33,499 nucleotides of DNA, taken from positions 1-33,499 of the forward strand of contig JALTZQ010000233.1 of NCBI GenBank assembly GCA_027046105.1, read 5' to 3'. Position numbers and translations under genes: made by a program. The DNA is from Pyrodictiaceae archaeon. Lineage in GTDB: Archaea > Thermoproteota > Thermoprotei_A > Sulfolobales > Pyrodictiaceae. The notes beneath the pieces were generated by a model. It worked only from the letters and a program-made list of their open reading frames with translations, did not search any database and was not told the DNA's origin. This document shows, piece after piece, positions 1 through 7,550 of this stretch; the stretch's first letter is position 1, and each line of letters opens with the position of its first letter.

Positions 1-306
1 AGCTGTCCTAAGTATGTCGAGGGCACTCTCACCCCATTCTGGCATTACAGTTCTATGAAACACTAGGCGGACAGTACCTGGCGGTACTAAGTGACTACTA
101 CCACCCAGTACCTCTACAACATCTGGCTCTGTTGCCTGTATCAATGCAGTAGTGTTTCCTGCACAATCCTGTGCTTCAAACCAAACTATGTTTACCTCGC
201 CTTTTTGAACAGCTTCAACAGCGGCCTTAACGACCCGACCCCAGTCAAGGCTTGCCAGGAGTGTCGTTATACCCATGAATTTTAGAAAATCTCTCCTAGA
301 TACCAA
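1..306 (-). CDS. [NiFe] hydrogenase small subunit, N-terminal part (truncated by window edge)
   Basis: Partial gene of 102 codons, open to the left edge. The N-terminus reads MVSRRDFLKFMG, a twin-arginine (Tat) export signal followed by a short hydrophobic stretch, so the folded enzyme is probably carried across the membrane. Next comes VNIVWFEAQDCAGN, which aligns with the first proximal-cluster motif of hydrogenase small subunits (usually CxGC), and then a segment ending GESALDILRTA. The protein would pass electrons between H2 and the respiratory chain. I chose a TTG start at 306 because a GAGGTG ribosome-binding site lies about 6 nt upstream; GTG at 315 is the alternative. The hydrogenase maturation genes hypA and mmHypB lie just upstream on the same strand. 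Oddity: the second Cys of CxGC is Asn. Family assignment is confident; the subgroup (crenarchaeal group 1) is inferred. Confidence 0.82.
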   Translation of the reverse strand, partial: MVSRRDFLKFMGITTLLASLDWGRVVKAAVEAVQKGEVNIVWFEAQDCAGNTTALIQATEPDVVEVLGGSSHLVPPGTVRLVFHRTVMPEWGESALDILRTA

Positions 307-375
307 GAATGACACCTCGTGCTTGTAACGTGCTAGAATATTCCCTTTGCATCTATCTGGAAATGGTTGTACGAA

Positions 376-388
376 TAATATATAAAAT
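376..388 (-). promoter_or_regulatory. TATA box of the hydrogenase small-subunit gene
   Basis: On the minus strand this reads ATTTTATATATT, a good archaeal TATA box about 70 nt before the TTG start, which predicts a leader of about 50 nt. The rest of the 245-bp gap to hypB (307-551) contains no gene. It does contain two weak inverted repeats: GTCGAA at 428-433 with TTCGAC at 451-456, and ATAAC with GTTAT near 475-495. I could not assign these. Confidence 0.55.
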
Positions 389-551
389 GGTTTTGTTGGG
401 TGGGAGCGAGAGGGGAATACGTCTATAGTCGAAAAGAAAGGTAGCGGGTATTCGACACTATCGAAGATAATCTATAACGATGAAATAGTTATTCTCCTAT
501 ATGTAGTGAATACCTTGAGCATACATATGGACTGAAGAAGGGAATGGGTAT

Positions 552-1322
552 TTACAAGTTTAGTAAGTCGAGTAGTTTGTTAAAGCAATTACTTACATCA
601 CTTGCAAATTGTGTTGCCAACAGTCTCTGTGGCGAGCCAAGTATGTTATCGATGCTTGGATCACGCCTTACGTAACCCAAGTAGTAGACGTCATACTCTT
701 CTATGAGGGGTTTTGCTAATGGTTTATCGTGTACCATGTTTTCGACTACGGGCACTTGCTTTATTCCCTCCTCGTTTAGGAGTCGAAGTAAACGTTTCGC
801 GGCAACAAGACCAAGACGCGAAGACTGTACCACAGCAAGGGGGATCTGGTGTCTTACAATACGAAGGAGTTCTAACACTTCGTCGCGGAGACCTGGAGGC
901 ATGTCTACGAAGAGTATATCCAGGGTGCTCCAATTCGTTATTGAGAGGATTTCAAGCATGGCATTAACAGTGCTCTCGCCACGTAATGGTAAGGGATTGT
1001 CTCCCGTATAGAATGCTATAGTCATGAACTCTAGTCCATGGACATTAACGGGATTTACCCCCTTCTCCTCTTCGGGCATGGAGGCTTTAGTGTCAACTCC
1101 TAGCACAATATGTGTATTAGGATTGGTCAGGTCTAGATCAAGTAGTCCCACATGTAGACCGTGACGAGCACCTAGTAAAGCCATAGTTGATGCAATAACT
1201 GTTTTGCCTACACCACCCTTACCACTAACAACGGGTATGACATGTTTTATCCTGGATAGCCTTTTCAGAGCACCTTGTAGCCGGTAATCACCTATAAATT
1301 GTTTCATGATCTCTCTCCTCAT
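552..1322 (-). CDS. Mrp/MinD-type P-loop ATPase acting as archaeal HypB (mmHypB)
   Basis: A 256-aa SIMIBI-class ATPase with a deviant Walker A, SGKGGVGKT, at residues 33-41, a DLDLTNPN segment (switch I type) and VDMPPG (Walker B type). It overlaps the stop of hypA by 4 bp (ATGA), so the two are translationally coupled. In Thermococcus, HypA works with an Mrp-type protein, mmHypB, in place of the canonical GTPase HypB to insert nickel into [NiFe] hydrogenase. The pairing here with hypA and a hydrogenase gene supports the same role. It lacks the paired C-terminal cysteines expected of the Fe-S scaffold Nbp35/Mrp proteins. A downstream ATG at residue 6 is an alternative start. Confidence 0.8.
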   Translation of the reverse strand: MRREIMKQFIGDYRLQGALKRLSRIKHVIPVVSGKGGVGKTVIASTMALLGARHGLHVGLLDLDLTNPNTHIVLGVDTKASMPEEEKGVNPVNVHGLEFMTIAFYTGDNPLPLRGESTVNAMLEILSITNWSTLDILFVDMPPGLRDEVLELLRIVRHQIPLAVVQSSRLGLVAAKRLLRLLNEEGIKQVPVVENMVHDKPLAKPLIEEYDVYYLGYVRRDPSIDNILGSPQRLLATQFASDVSNCFNKLLDLLNL

Positions 1323-1723
1323 CCGGTTCTTAAAGTATATAGTTCTATTCTCACACCTCTCCCACTAACTATATCGAAATCCCTGCTACCACAGCTCGGA
1401 CAACGAACATAGCTATGCACGGCTTCTGGAATGAAGTGAATAGCCTCCCTTTCATCCTCGCCGAGAATGGTCTCTGCGAGAGACCAAGATCTACTGCAAC
1501 GTCTACACCTAAAGACTGCCCTTTCTATACGGAAATCAATAGCTTTCACTACCATGTTGTTCTCTTTAAACATTATCTCGATTGCTTGCTTCAATACAGC
1601 ATCATCTATGTTTTGTAGCTCACCCAGGTACACGACAAGTTTCTCAACGGAATCAATGCCATGTTTTTTCATAAACTCCTCGAGACTAGACACTATGGAC
1701 TCAGCTATTGCCCACTCATGCAA
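1319..1723 (-). CDS. hypA: Hydrogenase nickel-insertion protein HypA
   Basis: 134 aa. The N-terminus is MHEWAIAE; His2 and Glu3 are the conserved nickel-binding positions of HypA, which fixes the TTG start at 1723. Two CxxC pairs (C73/C76 and C108/C111) form the zinc-binding domain; the roughly 30-residue insert between them resembles the archaeal form. HypA delivers nickel to the hydrogenase large-subunit precursor together with its ATPase partner, encoded immediately downstream with a 4-bp overlap. A TATA-like AT-rich stretch at 1741-1749 places transcription start close to the TTG, so the mRNA may be leaderless or nearly so. Confidence 0.92.
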   Translation of the reverse strand: MHEWAIAESIVSSLEEFMKKHGIDSVEKLVVYLGELQNIDDAVLKQAIEIMFKENNMVVKAIDFRIERAVFRCRRCSRSWSLAETILGEDEREAIHFIPEAVHSYVRCPSCGSRDFDIVSGRGVRIELYTLRTG

Positions 1724-1787
1724 GACACAGACATCCTCTAAAATATTATCTAGGCGTAAGGTAGGGGGTTAAGGGGGTGACGGCCAT

Positions 1788-3209
1788 CTACTTCTTCCTA
1801 AACCATTTATCTAATGTAGACCCCTCGCTTTTATGCCTCGTCTTCTGGCCAAGGAGTTCTTCGAATCGGTCACGTATGGGCTCATAGACTTCATGGAAGA
1901 AGCGTTGTGGATCACGTAGGACTGATTTAGGGAACTTACGCAAATACTTCAATGCAGCTTGCCAAGCTTTCTCAAAAGGCACACCAGCTTCCTCAAACCT
2001 ACGTGCAATGTTGCGGTCGAAATCCTCTGGTCTCTGTTCAACGCCGCCAATTACGAACCACCCCTCTCTACTTACTTGTGCTCTTTCACCACCCACCTCA
2101 ACCCATTGAAGCTCATTGTCTGCGATCTTTCTGCCACTACTATACCTCCTTGCCTGACTGGCAATCCTACGTCCTGGCCCATAGTGTTTTGCCCATGCGT
2201 AGAATATTGCTCTGTTTAGTCCCCAGCTCTTAGCCTTCTCTAAGTCACCAGTAAGTAGATAGTATCGAGCAGCCTGAAGCAAACCCATAACCTGAAAACG
2301 GCCAATTCTCCTATCCAGTTTACTAGCCTCTTGCCCAACATCTACTGAGTGTCTGAGTGGAACTCCTATCCTTGTTGCTCTAGCCTCCATTAAGGTTCTC
2401 TTGCGCAATCTTCCAATTTTTTCTAAAGCCTCAAGAGCTAGTTCATCAGCCTCACCAAGCTTCCATGTCCTCCAGGCTTTTGGGTTGTGGTGAGGCTCCT
2501 CTGGCAGTGACCATTCAAGTTCAAAGTCCCCAAGCTCGCTAGGTGTAAGAGCTATAGCGACACGATCCAATCGTCTATGGAGACTAAGGGGTGCCGTGAA
2601 TACTCTTTTTACTGCAACAAGATTCTCTATCTTTACTAATCCATTGCTCTCTCTAATAACCGATACAAGGTTCGGATGTGCCTTTTCGAGAACATACTCT
2701 GCAACAGCGAAAGCAACATCAACTGGATGTGCATGATTATACGCTTGGTTGAAGGCTTTCTCTGATACCCTAACATGCATACCAGCTCCGCTCCAAACCA
2801 AATACACGCTATTGACGACACCGTGCTCTTCGAGAACCTCAATAATATAGGAGGCAGCCTTAACAACCATTCTCCAAACTTGCGGAACAGCATCCTCTCT
2901 AACAACATCTATATCGATAAAGACTGTTGCAGACTCAACATTATCCTCATAGGCTTCTTCAACATCTTTTCGGCTTGATAACTGTTTAAACACTTCTATG
3001 GTGCCATAGAAGCTTCTTGCTCCTTGCATCCTATACTTTCTAATTACTGCTACAATGTCCTCGGGTTTCTCGATGCATAGGGGTTTTCCATTAGCCCACC
3101 TTATCCAGAACTTATTCTTTCCCTCAATGGCAGCCCAGCGTCTATGTAGGAATTCAGCAATCTCAGTAGCAACCCGTCTATTCTGATAGTACTCTAGAGG
3201 ATCTACCAC
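1788..3209 (-). CDS. Archaeo-eukaryotic primase (AEP) superfamily protein with PIP-like C-terminus
   Basis: 473 aa. The AEP catalytic set is visible: FIDID at 97-101 (metal-binding aspartates), SGAGMH at 140-145 (the sGxxxH motif) and KRVFTAPLSLH at 201-211 (basic residue plus the late His motif of PriS-type enzymes). The protein is longer than PriS (about 330 aa), has only one cysteine near the N-terminus, and so lacks the PriS zinc motif. A helical domain of about 240 residues follows the core. The last residues, STLDKWFRKK, look like a PCNA-interacting (PIP) tail, though the leading Gln is missing. No priL neighbour is present. It is probably a second primase-polymerase used in repair or replication restart rather than the replicative small subunit; that role is inferred. 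Start is GTG. Confidence 0.7.
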   Translation of the reverse strand: MVDPLEYYQNRRVATEIAEFLHRRWAAIEGKNKFWIRWANGKPLCIEKPEDIVAVIRKYRMQGARSFYGTIEVFKQLSSRKDVEEAYEDNVESATVFIDIDVVREDAVPQVWRMVVKAASYIIEVLEEHGVVNSVYLVWSGAGMHVRVSEKAFNQAYNHAHPVDVAFAVAEYVLEKAHPNLVSVIRESNGLVKIENLVAVKRVFTAPLSLHRRLDRVAIALTPSELGDFELEWSLPEEPHHNPKAWRTWKLGEADELALEALEKIGRLRKRTLMEARATRIGVPLRHSVDVGQEASKLDRRIGRFQVMGLLQAARYYLLTGDLEKAKSWGLNRAIFYAWAKHYGPGRRIASQARRYSSGRKIADNELQWVEVGGERAQVSREGWFVIGGVEQRPEDFDRNIARRFEEAGVPFEKAWQAALKYLRKFPKSVLRDPQRFFHEVYEPIRDRFEELLGQKTRHKSEGSTLDKWFRKK

Positions 3210-3313
3210 TATGGCACATCCCCACGATACTCCATATGTGATGTTCTGTAGCTCTTGTCTAGAAAAAGACCCGCCCAGATATAGTGTCTAAGGGCTGTGG
3301 GCAACTGGCTCAT

Positions 3314-3322
3314 GATATAAAG
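3314..3322 (+). promoter_or_regulatory. TATA box of the thiamine transporter operon
   Basis: GATATAAAG, a canonical archaeal TATA box about 75 bp before the ATG of the binding-protein gene. The predicted transcription start is near 3340, giving a leader of about 55 nt, too short for a TPP riboswitch. Confidence 0.6.
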
Positions 3323-3334
3323 CCGTGCATGGCT
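3321..3334 (+). promoter_or_regulatory. Palindrome between TATA box and start site; possible thiamine-operon operator
   Basis: AGCCGTGCATGGCT is a 14-bp palindrome with one symmetric mismatch pair, centred on TGCA. It begins at the end of the TATA box and lies before the predicted transcription start. In archaea this is a typical site for a repressor that blocks polymerase recruitment. The regulator is unknown. Confidence 0.4.
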
Positions 3335-3395
3335 AAGGGAGTAGAGTTAGAGTTTTTGCCTCCATTTCTCAGTGATGTGTGAGGGGTGTTAATGG

Positions 3396-4529
3396 ATGAG
3401 TAGAGTCATTGCATACTTGGTTATTTTGGCTATTGTGGCATTGTCTGTTGTTGTGGTGCTCCAGGCCACTACTAGTGGTGAGCCAAGCACCATAGGTGCT
3501 CAGAGAGAAATACTGGTTTACACCTATAGCGACTTCATGGCATGGGGCCCGGACAAGGAAAAGGCATGGAGCATCGTGTTTGAGGAATTCGAGAACGCCA
3601 CTGGTATCAGGGTTAAGGTTAGAACGTTTGATGGGGCACGAGAGATGCTCCTTACACTTATACAGGAAGCTAGAAGGGGATTACCTACGGCAGATGTAGT
3701 AATAGGTGTTGACAACATACTCGTATATGAGGCTAAGAAGAATGGTGTATTAGATTGCTATCTTAGCCCGGTAGCAAGTATACCACGTGAACTAATTGAA
3801 GCCCTAGATCCCGAGGGGTGTGTCACGCCATTCGATTATGGACTAATAGCGATAGTATATGACCCGTCTAGGCTACCTACTGAAATCGTCGATAGGCTTA
3901 GACAAGGTTTCGTCTTTGAAGATTTCGCACTCGACCCTGAACTAGCAAGAATGCTTATCGTCGAAGACCCTACTAAGAGTAGTACTGGCCTTAGTTTCCT
4001 CCTCCTCCAAATAGCTGTCTACGAGAAACTTCTTGGCCTTGATTGGCGTGAATGGTGGCGTAGTGTAAGAGAACATGTATACGTGGCGCCATCTTGGAGT
4101 AGTGCTTATGACGTTTTCTTCTCCGACCCTACTAAGCCAATAGTTGTAAGCTATGGCACAGATCCTGCCTATAGCGCCTACGAGTCTAAAGGAGAACCTA
4201 CACTTGAAGCTACAGTAATACGTGTTGGTGGAGACCTTGTGGGGTGGCTCCAGGTTGAAGGGGTAATGCTTGTCAAGGGTACAAGGGATCGTGAAGCGGC
4301 AACTAAGTTTATTGATTGGCTTGTATCCAAGAGGGTACAAGATATCGTAGCTATAAATCAATGGATGCTTCCAGCCAACATGGAGGCTAGTATACCAGAC
4401 TTCTTCCGATATGCACTTACAGTAGACGATGTAGATATTGTGGCTAACACGTTGCTGACACCAGAAGAAATAGCTACGAAGCTAGAAGACTGGCTAACAG
4501 AGTGGACACGCATTATGGCTGGAGGCTAA
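3396..4529 (+). CDS. Thiamine-binding ABC transporter substrate-binding protein
   Basis: 377 aa. An N-terminal hydrophobic segment (residues 4-24) acts as signal or membrane anchor; there is no lipobox Cys. The mature part begins with VYTYSDF and continues to ADVVIGVDN near residues 103-111, both characteristic of TbpA-type thiamine-binding proteins, followed by FDYGLIAIVYD. It would capture thiamine or a phosphate ester outside the membrane and hand it to the permease encoded 7 bp downstream. A GAGGGGTG ribosome-binding site precedes the ATG. Iron- or 2-aminoethylphosphonate-binding relatives are alternatives, but the motif match and gene order favour thiamine. Confidence 0.82.
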   Translation: MSRVIAYLVILAIVALSVVVVLQATTSGEPSTIGAQREILVYTYSDFMAWGPDKEKAWSIVFEEFENATGIRVKVRTFDGAREMLLTLIQEARRGLPTADVVIGVDNILVYEAKKNGVLDCYLSPVASIPRELIEALDPEGCVTPFDYGLIAIVYDPSRLPTEIVDRLRQGFVFEDFALDPELARMLIVEDPTKSSTGLSFLLLQIAVYEKLLGLDWREWWRSVREHVYVAPSWSSAYDVFFSDPTKPIVVSYGTDPAYSAYESKGEPTLEATVIRVGGDLVGWLQVEGVMLVKGTRDREAATKFIDWLVSKRVQDIVAINQWMLPANMEASIPDFFRYALTVDDVDIVANTLLTPEEIATKLEDWLTEWTRIMAGG

Positions 4530-4536
4530 ACTTTTC

Positions 4537-6141
4537 TTGCAGTTACTACGCCGGGCTCTTGGCATACATGGTCCACTTTTCACACTAGTAGCACTCTTCA
4601 TAGTCATAACATATACTGGCCCATTACTATATCTGGCATTGTCTCTAGATACACCACGGCAACCGCCTTTCGACATCCTAAGGATACTGTCGTGGACTAC
4701 TATACAAGCGGCGGCATCAGCTACAATAAGTACTGTCGTTGGATGGCCTATAGGTATACTAGCAGGTTTCTATGGCCACCGTCTATCCCTCATGACACGA
4801 ATAGCAGGATTCCCCGTATTCATGGCGCCAAGTGTTGCTGTAGTCCTCGGCTTCATAGCCCTTTACGGTAGTGGTGGTATAGTATCACAATGGATTACCC
4901 AAGCACGCCTTCTTGCACAAGGGTGGACTGGAATAATAGCTGTTCACTCATACTATAACATACCACTAGCTATCGTACTAACTTATGCTTCTGCAATAGC
5001 AGCTGAAAAACCTAGTATCGAGCTAATAAGACTTTATCATGTCTCTCCCCATAAGCTCTGGTTTAGAGTCCTCCTACCAATATCTTCTCGAGGTGCAATT
5101 ATGGCTTGGCTTTTAGCATTTGTTTACTCGTTTACCGGCTTAGCAGCACCATTAATGCTTGAAGGCACCGCATATAAGTATTACACCTTAGAAGCATGGA
5201 TATACACCTTGTTCTATGGTTTCCCGGGCTATCTTGCGACAGCGGTTTGGCTCGCTGTATTCCAGATTCTATTGCTCACAATGGTAGCGTTTGCTCTAGT
5301 CGTCTTCTCCGAGTACATGCCGCGTGCGACAAGATTTGTAAGAGCGGGCGTACTTATGTTATCGCGTAGAGCTAATATTATTGCAACAATTTACACGATA
5401 CTTGTTCTGGTTTTCCTCTATGCTCCCCTAGTAGCAGTTGTATACGTTTCGTTCTGGGATCCCTACCGTGGCTGGAGTGGTCTCCAAAACTACGTGGACC
5501 TCTTGACCGGTGAAGCTCCATTACCCTTAGGCGTTTCACTTGTGAAAGCAATAATGAACACCCTAGCCTATGCACTAGCTACAGCTTCTCTTTCACTAAT
5601 AGCCTCTATAGGAGTTTCCTGGACAGGATCAAGGCTATTAGCAGCATTGAGTTTTATCTCGATAGCCGCATCGCCTGTAGTTCTTGGCCTTGCTCTGTAC
5701 CTATCCTATTACCACATGCTAGCAAGTGTGATTGGGCCTTCAACAGCTCCTATACCCATGATTGTGTTAAGCCATACTGCTGTTAGTCTTCCACTTGCAG
5801 CACGTAGTGTATGGCTTGGGCTAACTAGGCTAAGAAGGGAACTACTAGATATGTTATTGATAAGCGGTGTAAAAGGGTGGCGACTTGCATTCACGCTATT
5901 ATCTCTTAGCCCATCCTCTCTCGCTACGGCAATACTATTATCTATTGTTGCTAGTATGGGTGAGTTTGGAGCAACACTCGTCCTAAGTACGCCGGAGACC
6001 TGGAGTCTGGGCATACTAGTTTACCATCTTTATGGTGCAGGCCGTACACTGGGTTATGCAGCCGCAGCATGCTCCATACTACTTCTCTTCGTTCTCCTAG
6101 TAACAGCTATGGGGTCGAGGTGGCTTAGAGAGTGGCTATAG
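4537..6141 (+). CDS. Thiamine ABC transporter permease (fused two-half type)
   Basis: 534 aa with about 12 membrane segments in two homologous halves (roughly residues 15-255 and 280-530), as in ThiP and FbpB permeases. Each half carries an EAA-like cytoplasmic loop: ELIRLYHVSPHKLWFRVLLP in the first, and a GVKGWRLAFTLL region in the second. It forms the membrane channel for the binding protein upstream and is powered by the ATPase that overlaps its 3' end by 10 bp. The start is TTG at 4537, 7 bp after the upstream stop. Confidence 0.85.
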   Translation: MQLLRRALGIHGPLFTLVALFIVITYTGPLLYLALSLDTPRQPPFDILRILSWTTIQAAASATISTVVGWPIGILAGFYGHRLSLMTRIAGFPVFMAPSVAVVLGFIALYGSGGIVSQWITQARLLAQGWTGIIAVHSYYNIPLAIVLTYASAIAAEKPSIELIRLYHVSPHKLWFRVLLPISSRGAIMAWLLAFVYSFTGLAAPLMLEGTAYKYYTLEAWIYTLFYGFPGYLATAVWLAVFQILLLTMVAFALVVFSEYMPRATRFVRAGVLMLSRRANIIATIYTILVLVFLYAPLVAVVYVSFWDPYRGWSGLQNYVDLLTGEAPLPLGVSLVKAIMNTLAYALATASLSLIASIGVSWTGSRLLAALSFISIAASPVVLGLALYLSYYHMLASVIGPSTAPIPMIVLSHTAVSLPLAARSVWLGLTRLRRELLDMLLISGVKGWRLAFTLLSLSPSSLATAILLSIVASMGEFGATLVLSTPETWSLGILVYHLYGAGRTLGYAAAACSILLLFVLLVTAMGSRWLREWL

Positions 6142-7094
6142 TTGAAGTACAGGGTGTTACAAAGCGATTTGGAAAAGTATATGCCTTAAAAAGAGCTTCA
6201 CTTAACGCTCCTGCACATGCAATAACAGTTGTTCTAGGTCCTAGTGGTTCTGGAAAAACAACGCTACTACGGATAATAGCAGGGATAGAGGAGCCCGACG
6301 AGGGCAAGATAGTGATTGATGGTCAAGATGTTACTAGGCTTCCTCCCTGGGAGAGGAGAGTAGCAATGGTGTTTCAGGAACCAGCACTACTTCCACACAT
6401 GACTGTTGTGGAGAATCTTGTTTTCTTTGGTGCAGAACCACAGTATGCACGTGAGCTTGCAAGCCTTTTACACATTGATCACTTGCTGTATCGTAAACCT
6501 AGTGAGCTTAGTGGAGGCGAGTTGCAAAGAGCAGCCATAGCGGTGGCATTGTCTGTTAAACCCCGTATACTGCTCCTAGACGAACCCTTTAGTAATCTTG
6601 ATCAACCGTTGCGTGAAGAGCTCCGAGGCCTAGTAAGGGCTGTGCAGCGGAGTTTGGGGGTAACAATAATCCATGTAACGCATGATCAGGATGAGGCGTT
6701 GGAGCTTGGTGATTGGCTAGTAGTACTTATGAATGGAGGAGTCGTTGCACAAGGTAAGCCCCTAGACTTATACTATTATCCACCAAGTCCTATGGTGGCT
6801 TCTTTTTTGGGCCACAACATCATATGCTTAGATGGCAAGTTAGCTAGTATTGCGCCAGAATTTGTTGAAGTCGAGCCCGGTGGTGAGGCAAAGCTAGTTG
6901 AATTACGTGCCCAGAGGGGAAGAGTAGTAGCTGTTGTAAAGCATAAAGACTACATTCTAAAGGCCTACTTGCACCCACGCAGAGCTCTTTCACTTAAGGA
7001 TGCCAACAAGGTTAATGTGGTGTTGGACAGAAACTATATAGTTGCATTTGATGTTGAGTGTAGGAGAGAGCAAGGCAGTATACAGACTAGCTGA
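6132..7094 (+). CDS. Thiamine ABC transporter ATP-binding protein
   Basis: 320 aa. It has a complete ABC nucleotide-binding domain: Walker A GPSGSGKTT at about 36-44, a Q-loop at VFQEP, signature LSGGELQRAA, Walker B ILLLDEPFSNLD and an H-loop at HVTHDQDEA. The last ~90 residues resemble a small regulatory (TOBE-like) domain. The GTG start lies inside the permease gene, preceded by GAGGTGG, so the two are translationally coupled. It energises thiamine uptake. Confidence 0.88.
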   Translation: MAIVEVQGVTKRFGKVYALKRASLNAPAHAITVVLGPSGSGKTTLLRIIAGIEEPDEGKIVIDGQDVTRLPPWERRVAMVFQEPALLPHMTVVENLVFFGAEPQYARELASLLHIDHLLYRKPSELSGGELQRAAIAVALSVKPRILLLDEPFSNLDQPLREELRGLVRAVQRSLGVTIIHVTHDQDEALELGDWLVVLMNGGVVAQGKPLDLYYYPPSPMVASFLGHNIICLDGKLASIAPEFVEVEPGGEAKLVELRAQRGRVVAVVKHKDYILKAYLHPRRALSLKDANKVNVVLDRNYIVAFDVECRREQGSIQTS

Positions 7095-7108
7095 AGGAAG
7101 AAGATGGG

Positions 7109-7474
7109 GTGGCTTATAGGATGCTTAAATGGCTGCGTAGGACCAGTGGGCGCCGGGAACAAGAACAACCATATTATGATAAAGATGTCCTTAAGTTATT
7201 TCATAGGGCAGAGAACGTGCTTCGCAGAGTAGTAATACCAGGCTTCGATGTTGACCTTGTTACTGCAGGTATTGTGCGTCGCTTACGCCTATCTGGTGAT
7301 ACATTAGTGGTCTTTGTAGACTATACTGGGAGTGACCCATCATGTAGTTTTTGTAGGTTCATAAACGATAGACTATGGGAAGCCATTTTGGCAAAGGCCC
7401 GTGAAGCACTAAGTAGAGAAGGCTTCAAGAGAATAGTGTTCATAGACTATCTTACTGGCCAAGAAATATTGTAG
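7109..7474 (+). CDS. DUF59/MIP18-like protein
   Basis: 121 aa. After a basic N-terminal tail, residues 30-118 follow the DUF59 (MIP18/PaaD-like) pattern: ENVLRRVVIPGFDVDLVTAGIVRRL, a strand VVFVDYT and CSFCRFINDRLWEAI. Family members take part in Fe-S cluster assembly or targeting. The CxxC here sits where the family usually has a single reactive Cys. It lies 14 bp after the thiamine transporter ATPase and is probably co-transcribed. Start is GTG at 7109 or ATG at 7121. Confidence 0.65.
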   Translation: MAYRMLKWLRRTSGRREQEQPYYDKDVLKLFHRAENVLRRVVIPGFDVDLVTAGIVRRLRLSGDTLVVFVDYTGSDPSCSFCRFINDRLWEAILAKAREALSREGFKRIVFIDYLTGQEIL

Positions 7475-7550
7475 AAGGCGTTAAAGGATTCAGTAGATGT
7501 CTTTGCCCACCTATAACCTTCAATCCTAGTTTAAACCGAGGATAGAAGCC

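Noticed and set aside
428..456. GTCGAA/TTCGAC inverted repeat in the gap before the hydrogenase gene
   Set aside because: Arms are only 6 bp with a 17-nt spacer and not placed relative to a promoter or stop in an informative way; likely chance.
552..1322. Canonical GTPase HypB
   Set aside because: The P-loop is the SGKGGVGKT type of Mrp/MinD ATPases and the HypB nickel-binding His stretch and GTPase motifs are absent.
1788..3209. Replicative primase small subunit PriS
   Set aside because: It is too long, lacks the zinc-binding cysteines and has no PriL neighbour, although the AEP core is present.
3340..3395. TPP riboswitch before the thiamine transporter genes
   Set aside because: The predicted leader is only about 55 nt and shows none of the conserved TPP riboswitch core; the promoter palindrome is a better candidate for control.
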